From contig NW_005178414.1 in assembly GCF_000341285.1 (NCBI RefSeq), forward strand, positions 25,228-89,227: 64,000 nucleotides of DNA. The letters are read 5' to 3'. Positions 43,038 to 54,349 of the stretch are shown here, piece after piece. The notes under the pieces were generated by a model, which saw only the letters and a program-made list of their open reading frames with translations, was not told where the DNA came from and made no database searches. The DNA is from Galdieria sulphuraria (Eukaryota; Rhodophyta; Bangiophyceae; Galdieriales; Galdieriaceae). Within the stretch, counting starts at the first letter, position 1, and the number at the start of each line of letters is the position of its first letter. Both the position numbers and the translations under genes were made by a program.

Positions 43038-43923
43038 ATGAAACATACCATTTTAGTTATCAATCATTGCAAAGGACGCTTGATGATGGATCAAATAGAC
43101 CCTCAAGTGGTACCTCTCTTCCAAGGCTTATTATCTCTAGAACAAGTATATGAGAAAGGTCGAGAAATACAACGAAAAGCTTTGGAAAGAGAATTCAACT
43201 ATCGGTGAGTTTCTCCTTTCTACTTGAGACTCTCTCTATATTCATAACTGGAATAGTTGTGTCGAAGGTTTCTATTTTCTAAGGATAGGATTACGAAAGA
43301 ATCCCTTTTTTGAGCATATACAACATAAAAAAGCTTTACAAGATGGTTGTATACTTGAAGTGGGTTGTGCTTTTGGAATAGACGGTCGTGACTTGGTGCT
43401 TTCACAAGGAGTGAAACGAGAAAACTATTTGGGAATAGATGTGTCGCGCACTTTTATTGACTTGGGTTTTGAGCTTTTTGAAGATAAGGATAAAATGGAG
43501 AACTGTTTTGCTGTCAAAAGTATAGGAGATGAGGATTGGGTTAGTTTTGTAAAGTCGAAACTCAAGAGAGTGGATGTGGTCGTTGCTACCTTGGTGTTAC
43601 ACGTGATACCAAAGGAGTGCAGAGACTTTGTCAGCAAAGTGTATCAACTATTGGAACCTTATCAGGGTGTATTTATAGGAGAGACTATGGGAATTGATTT
43701 GCCTGATGAGGAACCTTTTTATTTTGAAAGACATGATAGTCCAAGAGTGTGTCATACAAGTGTATCTCTTACCAAGTTGTTCAAGTCTGTTGGTTTTAAA
43801 AGAGTAGAAACTATCTTTTTATCTCGTTGGACAAGAGGTGGAGAAGGAATAACTGCAACTTGTGAGGAAGATGAAGAAAAGGTTAAGAACCGAGCACGTT
43901 TAGCTTTTATTGCCTTTGCATAA
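43038..43923 (+). CDS. Class I SAM-dependent methyltransferase, target unknown
   Basis: Exons are 43038-43204 and 43257-43923 (52-bp intron), giving 277 residues. Exon 1 is helical (LLSLEQVYEKGREIQRKALE). Exon 2 opens with GFYFLRIGLRKNPFFEHI, followed by motif I LEVGCAFGIDGRDLV, the acidic strand YLGIDVS and motif IV VVVATLVLHVIP. The post-motif I region matches a Rossmann methyltransferase. DVVVATLVLHVIPKECRDFV is the active-site strand and helix. The substrate (small molecule, protein or tRNA) cannot be assigned. The alternative start at 43083 (MMDQIDP) is possible. The following gene, 79 bases away, is a second methyltransferase of a different type. Confidence 0.75.
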
Positions 43924-44002
43924 TATATGGTTTTGGCCATTTTTTGGTAATAAAAATAGTTTAAGTATTTTGGAAAAGCAATTAGCCATACAATCCAATT
44001 TC

Positions 44003-45007
44003 ATGTGGGGAGATCGTATTGCGAAAGTGTTGAAAGAAGCTCAATATCCTGAAACTTGGCCATATACAGCACAAGACTTTTCCCGATTAGATGAGAGTAG
44101 TGACTTATTATTCTATTCTCATCCAAGGCTGGTTTATCATATCGACGACTTTGCTGTTAGAGCACTCACCAAGTTCTATCGACAACACTTTATTCCCAAT
44201 GCTGATATCTTAGACGTGTGAGACAGTGATCAGAGTTGAACAGACTCAAGAAATAAAACTTTTTTTTAGTTGTTCTAGTTGGGTTTCTCATTATCCTGAT
44301 GATTACAAAGCTAGATGGGTTGCCGGAATAGGATTGAACGAATTGGAGTTGTCAAAGAATCCCAGACTCGATGTAAGTATTCTAAGGAAAAAGGATATCT
44401 TTGTATGTGCAAATAGTTGAGATGAAGAATAATATTGTTTGAAATAGACCTATGACGTCATTGACTTGCAAGAGAATCCAACCTTTCCATATCCAAATGA
44501 GAGATTCGATATCGTGACTATGGTAGTTAGTGTAGACTATTTGACTAAACCTTTGCAAGTATTTCGAGAAATAGGAAGAGTCCTTCGTTCAAAGGGAACG
44601 GCCTATATTAGTTTCAGTAATCGGTATGCAAATATTTCTTTTAGAATGAAATGCAATGGTTGATTTCAGCTGCTGATAGTTGTTTTCCTACAAAAGCAGT
44701 TTCCGTGTGGTTATCTGCTAGTAATGATTGGGTGAGTATGAAAGTTGTAAAACATAATAATAATAATGTCTTGTAGCAACGCGTATACATAGTCGGAAGT
44801 TTCTTTCATTATACGCAAGTATTTTCGTTCTTTGTCATTCAAAATACCAATGGATATATCTTAGTGAAATGTTTGATACTCCAACAGCTTATGACTTGAG
44901 TCCGAATTGGGGTATTACAGGTAATTGTCACAACTTGTGCTTCTCAGGTAATAGCTAAAACGATAATATTAGATCCTCTTTATATGGTCACTGCAAATAA
45001 ACTGTAG
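44003..45007 (+). CDS. SAM-dependent methyltransferase-like protein (plastid/cyanobacterial type)
   Basis: Exons are 44003-44217, 44270-44372, 44448-44623, 44680-44731, 44777-44826, 44865-44920 and 44973-45007, giving 228 residues. Introns run 38-75 bp. ILDVCSSWVSHYPDDYKARW is the motif I region of a methyltransferase-like family known in plants and cyanobacteria. VIDLQENPTFPYPNERFDIV and REIGRVLRSKGTAYISFSNR continue the fold. VSVWLSASNDWQRVYIVGSF and ITDPLYMVTANKL complete the family C-terminus, and each needs splicing. The start is the first ATG; upstream the frame continues with TTG codons only. The 44826/44865 junction has the shortest intron and is least certain. Confidence 0.75.
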
Positions 45008-45037
45008 AAAAGTCCCATTTGTATTGTCGAAATATTA

Positions 45038-46955
45038 TTAAGAAGCTGTTATCTCTTTGCCCTTTGTTTCGTCATTTGATTTTCTTATATCGTCTTCTAT
45101 TTGTCCTAAGCGCGAAAACATATTACCGAATAGTCTGCGATCCTTTGCATCTTGTTCAGCCTTCACTTGGCGAAGTTCACGCATCTTCTTCTTCAGCGCT
45201 ACATTGGAAGGATCTAGCTCTAAAGCTCGCTTTAGATCTTTCTCTGCCAGTAACACTTCAGAACTGCGTAGATATGCAGAAGCTCTTCTAAATAATGCCT
45301 ATAAAGAAAACAAATGAACAATCAGAAATACAAAAACCTTGCGATTGACCAACCTTCACATTCACTGAATCTATTTCCAGTGCTTTATTGCATTGCTTCA
45401 GCACGCCATTCGAATTGCAGAATTTCTCTTCACAAGCTGCAAGATTCAAGTAGGTCTGCAAAAGAATCGACTTGCCTTGTTGTTTCTGTTCTGCATTGAG
45501 ATCTGACTTGTTCTTAACATCAAACTCCAAATTATTTACCACTTTTTCATATTTCCTAAAAGAAAATTTCGATATCCATTCCAATATAAAGTACACAATT
45601 ACTTACTTCTTAGCAAGCTTATATCTGCCGGATTTGAACAATTCATTGCCTTTGTCCTTTGTACGCAATGCATTTTCTATCTTTTCTTCCTTTGATAAAT
45701 TCCAAGAGTCTTTGGCTCTTTCAAATGAAACCAGTTCCAATTCAACTATCACTGTTGAGTCTTTTGAAACACCTTCAGGAGGTACTATTCCGGCTTCCTT
45801 AAAGGCATAATTGGGTGCAACAGTCAAAACTGCCTTTTCGCCTTTTTTCATAGTTTCTAAAGCCAAGTCAACTCCTTCGATAACGACACCATCTCCTACA
45901 ATGACTTCCCAATTGGATTTCTCTTCGATTATCTTTTGAGTATTGCAATCCTTCATAATCATATTCACAATGGCTTTGGTATCATCCGAAGGTTTTTCCC
46001 AACCTTCTCCTTCTTTTACCATCTTCTTGACAACTCCACCATCTTTAGAGACATCTTCGACTTTATTCCATCGAATCAACTCCAACTCATATTCCACACA
46101 ATCTATATCATGAGGAATTTGAAAAGGGAGACCGGCTACTCTAATGCGTTCATCTCTACATACAAGACGAAGCTTTGCTGATTTTTTCATATCTTTTATG
46201 GCCTATATCAAATGGACTGTTTCAATATCTTGTACATTGTGGTCCATAACAACTCGATACCTTTTCCAAAAACTCAGGGACTTGGTTTTCTCCCATGACA
46301 AAAGACAACTCCTTCTCTTCCCAGAGAACTCGATTGTCTTTGGTCTTTGCCAATACGTTCACAAATACCTCAAACTTATCCGTTGGGCGTTCCCAGCCTG
46401 TTCCTTCTTCCAAAATATACTTCATAACCTTGCCATCTCCAAACATATCCTTCACACTCGTCCAGTCTACAAGTTCCATTTCAAATACCAGAGTTGCGTT
46501 TTCTTTATAAGAAAACTTCTATTCAACCAATAGTTGCATCGCACTTGAACAACAAACTCACCTGGTATTTTAGGAGGCATTCCGTTTTCCCCATATCCAT
46601 ATTCAGGCTTGATCGTAACTTTTGCCTTTTCACCTTTTTTCATAGTAGCCACAGCTACATCCCAACCCTTTATCACCTGACCGCTGCCAAGTGTAAACTT
46701 AAGGGGCTCTCCTCTATCATAACTGTTATCGAAGACATCTTCTGAGCCTAGAAGCTTCCCAATATAGTTTACTCGTACTTCGTCTCCCTTTTCTGGTCGC
46801 TTGTAACCTTCACCTTGTTTCAAGATAACCTTTTCTACTCCTCCATCACCAGTTAAGTCTCCTTCATATTTGTTACCAACTGATTCATTATCTGACAAGT
46901 CGTCGTCTTCTAGCATAGGAGGACTGGTATCCATCAACTCATCATCCGACATCAT
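45038..46955 (-). CDS. FKBP-type peptidyl-prolyl isomerase with TPR domain (FKBP62/65-like)
   Basis: Hsp90-binding immunophilin. Minus-strand exons are 46955-46562, 46502-46261, 46202-45607, 45555-45354 and 45298-45038 (introns 51-59 bp), giving 564 residues. The first FKBP domain is intact (VRVNYIGKLL, VFDNSYDRGEPLKFTLGSGQ, VIKGWDVAVATMKKGEKAKV, YGYGENGMPPKIPG). Two further FKBP-like domains are diverged (VMKYILEEGTGWERPTDKFE; VIEGVDLALETMKKGEKAVL), lacking much of the active-site pocket. A TPR region follows (GNELFKSGRYKLAKKYEKVV; ALFRRASAYLRSSEVLLAEK), consistent with a Hsp90-tail clamp. Plant ROF1/FKBP62 has the same plan. Its stop lies 30 bases from the convergent methyltransferase stop. 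Confidence 0.92.
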
Positions 46956-47105
46956 CTTCAATTGATTTAGACTAATGTGAAGACTTTATCAATAATCAGC
47001 CGCATGAATCATTAGGTTTTCAAAACTTTTATCGAAGTTTCCAGAAGAACTCATGGCGCCCAAACATTTTCTCATTCTTCCTACTGATCAATACTTTTAT
47101 TTATA

Positions 47106-47720
47106 TTATTGTTTCCAACGGTTCCCACAATGGTGACAAGTTACAAACGTAGTCATGGGTTCATCCGCACTACGTGTCTGCATCTGAAAAAAAGAGCACT
47201 TGCGAAGTCCACACTTTCTGCACTGAAACTCTTCCGAAAAAGTTTGAGTATCAACACTTTTCTTTGACTCGCGAATACTTTCTTTTCTCAGTTGTTCGCG
47301 CTCCTTTTTAAGTTCCGGGTTGGCCAACTCATGGGGTGTCATGACTACAAAGTCCTTGGGAAGTATCGTTCTCGACAAAACAGCTTCCCTTAAACTCGCG
47401 TTTTTGGCGTCTTTCAAGTTACGGTACAAACTTCGAAATCTTTCTTGGTAGTCTTTCCCCGTTTCTTTATCACAGCTCTTGAATAGTTCTTCTTCTATTT
47501 CTTCGACCGTCACGTGGATAGGTTTTTGTTTTTCTTGTTTCCTTTCTTCAGTTGTTGTAAGAACTTGGTAAAATAGTGTGCGCACTTTGTCACGCATGGG
47601 TATGCCTGTGATACGAAACTTGAACGGTTTGCCATCTCGTTTTTCTTGTGAGTTGTTTTCTTGTTGATTTGCTGTTTCACGTTTTCTTTTATTTCCTGTT
47701 TCAGTACAAGGCGCATCCAT
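47106..47720 (-). CDS. TFIIS-like transcription elongation factor, lacking the N-terminal domain
   Basis: TFIIS rescues backtracked RNA polymerase II by stimulating RNA cleavage. A single exon of 204 residues. The central domain includes MRDKVRTLFYQVLTTTEERK, then a helix bundle and the linker VVMTPHELANPELKKEREQL. The C-terminal zinc ribbon is FQCRKCGLRKCSFFQMQTRS followed by ADEPMTTFVTCHHCGNRWKQ. The acidic DE pair of the catalytic hairpin (SADEPM) and four cysteines are present. The N-terminal LW domain (about 80-100 residues in yeast and human) is missing; only a 30-residue basic leader precedes the core. I found no upstream exon for it. Confidence 0.85.
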   Translation of the reverse strand: MDAPCTETGNKRKRETANQQENNSQEKRDGKPFKFRITGIPMRDKVRTLFYQVLTTTEERKQEKQKPIHVTVEEIEEELFKSCDKETGKDYQERFRSLYRNLKDAKNASLREAVLSRTILPKDFVVMTPHELANPELKKEREQLRKESIRESKKSVDTQTFSEEFQCRKCGLRKCSFFQMQTRSADEPMTTFVTCHHCGNRWKQ

Positions 47721-48170
47721 TCATTCAATTGAAGGGGTTTTAACTCATCCGAGGATGGTTGAATCGTCTCTTATGATAATGTTCATCTGATTTTGTACAA
47801 ATTTTCTTAGAGACGACATAAAGACAATGTTGATACATATGAAAATGAGTTTGCTTGGACAGTTGATTCGGAGAAGTTTCTCTTTTTTGAGTTTATATAC
47901 TAGAATTGGAAAGATACCCACCATTCCTATCTTCATGTCTTTTACATTCACCGTTTGCAACCTAATCATTATTCATATCAACATATTTATGATTTCTTAG
48001 CACCCATTCAGGAATAAACGCGGTTGGAGACAAGTTATCTTCGAAAATCAATACTAGAAGAGTATAAAAAGTTTATACAAAAAGCGTTTGGTAGAACGTG
48101 TCTTTCTTTCCATAACTAAACAACAACTCATTGATAACCTGATTTTCCATATATGCTCATCTATTGGATA
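47721..48170. other. Intergenic region with one doubtful small ORF
   Basis: About 450 bases between TFIIS and the formin. A plus-strand frame at 47827-48000 (57 codons, basic start then hydrophobic, IFMSFTFTVCNLIIIHINIF) could encode a mini membrane protein, but nothing else supports it. No RNA gene was recognised. Confidence 0.3.
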
Positions 48171-51100
48171 CTAGTCACAACCGAAAATGAAGGCATAGAT
48201 GAAAGAGATGAAAATTGTACTGATAATTGGTGGTGGTGGAGGAGGAGGAGGAGGAGAAGGTGGTGTTGTCATTGGAAGAGTTTCCAAACTCTTGTAAACA
48301 TTGTGAACTTCTAGCCTTTCGTGAACTTGTTGTGGCTGAGTTTTGACTCTAGCAAATTGGATACCAGTCCTTTGAAGTACTTGCAACTGTTCAGTTTCAT
48401 CCCAAGCCCTTTGAAAGTCAGAAACAAATCGATATAAATGCTGAAAGACGGAATTGTAACAAGCAGCTGTGTCAACAGAAGGCAAATACAGAATAACATC
48501 CTCCATGTTTTCCTGCCAAGTATGAATCATCGTTCTCAAGTTTTCCATTGTCCTTTGAGCTTTCTCATACCAAGGCATCATCATTTCTCCAAATGGCATG
48601 GAACACGATTCTTCAAGGCTTCGACAGATCTCCGTATGCATCTGTTGCATATCTATAAGAAGCATTAGTATGATTTTCATTCAAAATGAAATGGAGTCCA
48701 ACCATGTTCTAAACCTTCAAATTGTGCCAATACATTGTCACTGTCCAAAAATGCACACAAACGTAGAGAGGGTAGTTCATCTGCAAATGATAATACCTGT
48801 GGCATATTTCTTTTCAAAATGCTAATCATGTAATTGAGTAACGTGACGCGGGAGAAACGGGAAGAACGGACTCCATTAAAAATGTTGATATCTTCAATGG
48901 AATAGCCTTTCGCATTTCCTTGTGGATGGTGTGCATTGAGAACATTTCCAATGGACAAGCTCAACGAGACGATTTCTTTCAAACCATTGCTTTGACAAAT
49001 TTCTTTGGCACCTTGCATCAGTGCTTCCAAATCATGCAATACTTTGTCACTCGTTTCTTGAAACATGAGCTTAAAGAGGATACTTTGGACTTTCTGACTA
49101 CATCGGGGAACTTCACACAAGGTAAGAAGGAATCTTTCTGGAGGTGAAACTGTTGTAAGATCTACATTCTTGGCTTTATCCAAAAGCTGCTGTTGAACAT
49201 CCGAGGACGGGACAAGACTTGATAAGAGAGGTAAAAATTCGTCCATCTTAGTGACAGAAGAGCAATCGCCATTCAAAATAAGTTCTTTCACCTTCTCACC
49301 GCCAAGGTTACGAAAGCGTCCCATTAGAATCTCCAAATTACGAGCATATCTGTCATCAAGGAAAGTTACTTGTTGCACGGCTTCGCCATAAATACCTGAA
49401 CTTTGTTGAACAGAAAAATTCGTCTGTTCCAATTGCAATTGGAATATCGCTTTTATTTCACTCTCATCAACCTTCCAAGTGATCGCTTGTGTCTCCTGCC
49501 AAATAGAGTCTTTGAGACGATTCATTGGAATCTTATGCCAATGAATTCTTCTGGTTGTAACGTCATTTCTGGACTGAACATTGCTCACTTCAAGTTCAAG
49601 ACTCTTTTCTTCCAAAGGAACTATCACTCTTGATGGCCGCATGCCTGGCATACTGTGAATCTCTATAGCTTGTTTCTTGCCACCTGAAGGCAAGCTGGGT
49701 TCACCTAATGAGTGAAGAGGCTTTTGTCTCTTGTTTACCTCTGTTGTTTCGTTTGAATGATGTAATATTACATTGCTTTCATCCTTGTCAGTACTGATAT
49801 TGTTAGGTTCCTGAAACGGCTGTATTGTCTCAGGTGACTGTGTGGAATGATCGATACATGTTGTGTTCAGATCTTCCATTTGAAGTGTAACAGCTTCCAT
49901 TATGTTCTGTTTCGGAGCATAGTCACAGGTAACTTCCACTTGTTTATCATCTTTAAATTTCTTGAATATTTTCTTCATTCCATGAAACTTTAGCAACTGC
50001 AATTTGTTCGAAGATAAATCACAAGATGGAAATGAGTTCAACCTTGAACCAATGATATGGATCGCTCGAAATGCTCTTATTGTCATGACCAGTTCTTCTC
50101 GTTCCATATTACTTTTTGTGGAGATATGAAAAACTTTGTCGTTTTTGAAAGCAATAAGGAAACACTTTGCTGTTTCGTCGTTGATAGACTTGGCTTCTTG
50201 ATCAATTCTCACCCAATTCAACTGCGATAATGAATATTTACCAATCGCCTTCCGAAAATGATATCGGTTATGAATCGTGATTCTTTCACTGGTAACTTTG
50301 AAAAGGAAACATTGTTGCTGACTTAGTCGACGGCTAGTGTTTATATTATTTTCAAAGTCTCCAATGATCACGACATCTACCCAATACTCTCCTACTTCTC
50401 GAATTATGCTCTGTTCCAATCTCGACCTCATATTTTCTGGTAAAACAACAGGTGACGCAAGTTCAAGAAAGATGGATTTTGACTCGAGAGTATCTGGATT
50501 GCAATTGCTTGAAGATTGACAAGAAACTTTTGCAAGAAGCTGCTGACCTATGTCGTCTGCTGTTACTACCCTCCGATTTTGATTTGCAGTTGAAATAGGT
50601 TCGATGTTGTCGTCTGAAGATAGAGGAAGCTTTCTGTACCACTGTATTTTTATCTAACAGGCTCCATCATAAAAAAACTTTATAGTGAAATTTTACAACT
50701 ACTTACGAAATTTCTGTCCCATTGAATCCACCCACGTAGACGTACTTCAGTGCCTATTTTCCCCGATCCAATTATCTCTAAGCCTTCTAGAACTCCGTCC
50801 AAATACTCTCGCTGACCTGATTCAGCAGCTTCAAGCGATCTTCGAATCTGTGCCACTAGCTTTCGACTTTGAAATGCTCTCCACGTAGCTTAATGCCTGT
50901 TTCAGCATATGTTTTCGGAAGCAATAATTGGCATTCTCACCTTGGATTCGACATGCAGCTTGTTCTCTAAGGAAAATTGTGTCAAAACTCTAAGCAATTG
51001 CAACAGAGCATGCATACCTGTTTACGTTAATTGTGAACATTTCAAATGTCTCATTGAGTTGATTCATCATTCTAGCTTCTTCTTCTTGAAGTTGAAGATA

Positions 51101-52109
51101 CCTGCTCGACTCTTCTTTAGTAAAAACAATTTTCCATATTCAAGGTATCAATTACCTTTTTGTTCGAAGAAGAATATTCCACCAAGCACTACAGGTCTCC
51201 CTGCTTTGAAATAATATATCAAATGAACAATTGTTCGCTGTAACTTTGATCATTGTGGACTTGTGTCTTTTTAACTTATCAGTTTTTGTCATTTTCATAA
51301 TTTACTGCCATACCTTTTTAAGAAAAATTTTGAGAGAGAAATCATCTCATCTGGATTTGTATGAGAAGATGTCTCCGTTTCAAAGATGCATAGTAAATGT
51401 TGTTTCAATTGAATGTAGCGTTTCAAATAAGAGGATTGCTTGGGATATTTTACAGAAACCATAGTAGTCTTTATGTGTTGAGAGGCGTCTTCCATCAGGT
51501 ACTTGGCAACATACAATCTAATCAAATGGTTCAAAAAGGAAACAAAAGGTACGCAATTTAACCTTTTCACCTTCTTCTTACACCATTTAGAAACTTTTCT
51601 TGTTGACTAACAGAAGATATGTCCCTATCGTCCAAATAAAATTCCTCGGAATGCAAGTACTCCTTTTGAATGATTTTTGTCGTTGTCGTATTCATTGTTT
51701 CCTTTTTCGTCTGCTTCATTCTCCTCGATGCATCGCTTATTTCTTCTCCAAACAGCAGATCATACACGCTGTCTTGTTCCAATGCTTGTTCTACTTGTTT
51801 TCTTGTAACAAGTCGATCTTCCCAAATCAACTATCATTAGTTTCCATTTAGATATTGAACGCTAGAAATATTTATAATGCATGACTAACACAAGGTATTT
51901 GTACTTTGCCATGTAAACTTTCCAAATCTTCTCTTGCCTTTCTATTGGAGAACACGTCCACTTTTTCATAAGTTGACTTATTTGTATCCAACCATTGCTA
52001 CATGTCTTCAGTAGAGGTTGAAGATTGATGCACAACTCACCATAATTTTTTGTCCTAGAAGAAATGTAGAGGGAATAGCGCCACTGGAAGAATAATACAA
52101 AACCTTCAT
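48171..52109 (-). CDS. Formin (FH2) with N-terminal thioredoxin-like fold, IQ motif and C-terminal poly-proline tail
   Basis: Minus-strand exons are 52109-52041, 51997-51890, 51830-51571, 51517-51314, 51203-51156, 51104-51018, 50966-50941, 50888-50707, 50653-48703 and 48652-48171, giving 1138 residues. Residues 1-85 (MKVLYYSSSGAIPSTFLLGQ, YEKVDVFSNRKAREDLESLH, QIPCLIWEDRL) resemble the SH3BGR/glutaredoxin-like fold. An IQ motif (CRIQATWRAFQSRKLVAQI) lies near 270. A PH-like stretch at about 420-520 has CFLFKVTSERITIHNRYHFR. FH2 spans about 700-1060 (IHWHKIPMNRLKDSIWQETQ, DKVLHDLEALMQGAKEICQS, LSLSIGNVLNAHHPQGNAKG). FH2 domains nucleate actin filaments. A run of nine prolines and a hydrophobic end (IISTIFISFIYAFIF) follow FH2. 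All phases match; the first four exons rest on shorter motifs. Confidence 0.75.
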
Positions 52110-52756
52110 TCCTCCACTCTCTTTTTCAAAACACAAAATGAAATGAATCTCTTTGTTTTTGTTGAGATCAAAAAGTAAAGAAGAAAAAATAAAAATTTTG
52201 GCGCAATAAAAATGGCGCAATTTCTTTCTTTTTGAAAGATATGGATCAGTTTTGTGTGCAAGAGAAAGGCAATAAAGTTGTCTGGTTAGATGTTTTGGAC
52301 CTTGTCCTATAACTAGACCAAGTTGAATTTATCTGCAGATAGTGATACTTAGATTCCTGGAGAGTGCTGATAAGGCTATGTCTAGTCGGCAAAACCCCTA
52401 TGTAAAGTTATTCCTAAAATAGGATGAGACCCTTTGAAAGTCTTCATCCAACTTTATAATGTATAAACAGTTTAAGCTGCACAAAAAATCTCAGACGATT
52501 GTACTCCTTATTCCTTAGAATTCAACACCAGGGGAAATTTCCTTTGAAGGATTTACATACAAAATATCTCTTTAAAGCCTTTCAATCAGCTTCATGAAGA
52601 GAGGATGAAACGTTCAATGTCTAGTTGACTTGGATGTTGTGCCTCGATCAAGGGTCTCTATACAGTTACCAGAAGAGACTTGGACAAGAACCAAATAGGC
52701 ATTCATTCAAAATGAGAAAATGTATAGCCAATCAATTTTAACAGTCAGTCAGCGAT
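52110..52756. other. Intergenic region, nothing recognised
   Basis: About 650 bases upstream of the formin and downstream of the NTF2-like gene, both on the minus strand. No convincing frame, repeat or RNA was found. It likely holds the formin promoter. Confidence 0.4.
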
Positions 52757-54106
52757 TTATTCATTAGACAACCACATTTTTACAATTTCATTTCTTTCAA
52801 CATTCCAAGTTTCCTGGTGCCGAACTATCTTTCCTTCCAGATCTATTGTCATAATGTTTCTGCTCAAATATTGTACTCTTCCACCCAAAAAACGCCCTTT
52901 TCCATATATACGATATACTGCTATAACTGTCTCCGGATTAGGATGAACGACACTCATAATATTACAGTCCATATACTGGAACAACAGTCTAGTTAATATA
53001 CGAATACCTCGATGAACTTGTTGAACTGCTGAAATTCCGTATGCGACAACAAAAGGGTTCTCCAACTCGACAAATTCCGAGTAAATGTCTCCCAGATCCA
53101 CTGGTGAGGAGAATAGCCTTGGAGCCTGTTCCTTTGACCAATTGATAATTTTGTTTACACGCGAATGATACCACTCTGATCGCTGAATATAGGTTTTCTT
53201 CCGAAGAAAGGCACTAAATAAATTCTTTTGAAGTACTGCGATATCCAGACTACCTCCCTTAACGGTCTTTTCCATATTGCTAGAGGAAGAATTTTCGCAA
53301 CTTCCATTGCTATGAAATAAAGTTTTGCTTTCATTTGATAGGTTGCTCACTGTCTTGGGTATGTTTGAAAGGTCGGCAATGGACTCCGACCAACGTTCTT
53401 GCCAACCCATTATATTCCCATTAGAGTCTAAATGAATACGAAGAAATACAACTTGTTGCACTTTTCTATTGTTAACTGCCAAACATAAATGAAATCTTGC
53501 CACCAGTTGACCTTCTTCAGGAGACAAATACTCCATATCGTCCAAACTTAAAAACTCAATCTTTAACCAATTTTTGAAAAATGAGAAGGAGGAAATAAAT
53601 AGTAAAAACAGTAGCTTCGGGATATGAAGAACCACTGGGAAGCCCAATCGTTCCAACACTGGGTGAGATAGTGTCACATTTCTGGACAGTTTGTGAGATA
53701 ATGCTGTACCAACCCTTAGGGTGTGTGGCAAAAAGTAAAAGTCCCGTAAAATATTCTCCAACTGCCCTTTTAAAAGTTGTTTTTGGGAGTAAACTACCGA
53801 ATATTGCACCGTTTCTCCTTCTGTTTGTTGTTCTTCAGCCTGAGTTGTTTGTCTCCAAAGCTTTTTGGTGTTGTCCCCCAAAATATTTGTCAAATGAGTC
53901 ATCCAAGTGCTCAACTTTTCGAGAACGCACTTGAACGAGACTTTTTCTTGTCGGCGAAAGTTTTCCTTCCTTTTGTGACAACGCAACAAAGGACAACATT
54001 TGGACGCTTTTGAAGTTCCAATACCCTCTGGATAAGTTACAAGACCCTCCTTTCTATGACGTATGGCTACGAAAGGTCTTGTTATAGACACAAATGTGCA
54101 GCACAT
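52757..54106 (-). CDS. Probable plastid protein with two NTF2/DUF2358-like domains
   Basis: A single exon of 449 residues. The first 65 residues are basic and Cys/Ser-rich, like a targeting peptide. A hydrophobic patch (VLHIPKLLFLLFISSFSFF) lies near residue 165. Two halves each end in a strand-Trp pattern typical of SnoaL/NTF2-like DUF2358 proteins of plants and cyanobacteria: FLRIHLDSNGNIMGWQERWS and SRNIMTIDLEGKIVRHQETW. The second is preceded by FLGGRVQYL. The function of the family is not established. The fold call is pattern-based. The first ATG in frame was used; upstream codons are TTG-initiated only. Confidence 0.55.
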   Translation of the reverse strand: MCCTFVSITRPFVAIRHRKEGLVTYPEGIGTSKASKCCPLLRCHKRKENFRRQEKVSFKCVLEKLSTWMTHLTNILGDNTKKLWRQTTQAEEQQTEGETVQYSVVYSQKQLLKGQLENILRDFYFLPHTLRVGTALSHKLSRNVTLSHPVLERLGFPVVLHIPKLLFLLFISSFSFFKNWLKIEFLSLDDMEYLSPEEGQLVARFHLCLAVNNRKVQQVVFLRIHLDSNGNIMGWQERWSESIADLSNIPKTVSNLSNESKTLFHSNGSCENSSSSNMEKTVKGGSLDIAVLQKNLFSAFLRKKTYIQRSEWYHSRVNKIINWSKEQAPRLFSSPVDLGDIYSEFVELENPFVVAYGISAVQQVHRGIRILTRLLFQYMDCNIMSVVHPNPETVIAVYRIYGKGRFLGGRVQYLSRNIMTIDLEGKIVRHQETWNVERNEIVKMWLSNE

Positions 54107-54349
54107 GCACACTTGAAACAAACAAGTCTCACGCCACCACAATGGCTACCGACGAATGAATATGGAGGAATCGGATAATCTCATTCTCATCTTGTCTGGT
54201 TGCTTCGAGACGGATAATGATTGGATGGAATCCGTGATGGGGAGATCCACGTAGAAAAAATGGATGCGACGACTTGTCTGCCATTCCATATTTGTGGATA
54301 AAGTAGAAAGCAAGCGATGCACATAGAAGGGAGTCATTTGTAAAGAGAC

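Noticed and set aside
48225-48265. GGA/GGT repeat as a simple-sequence artefact rather than coding
   Set aside because: It lies in the open FH2 exon in frame, encodes poly-proline and leads directly to the stop, so it is treated as coding, though its length may vary between strains.
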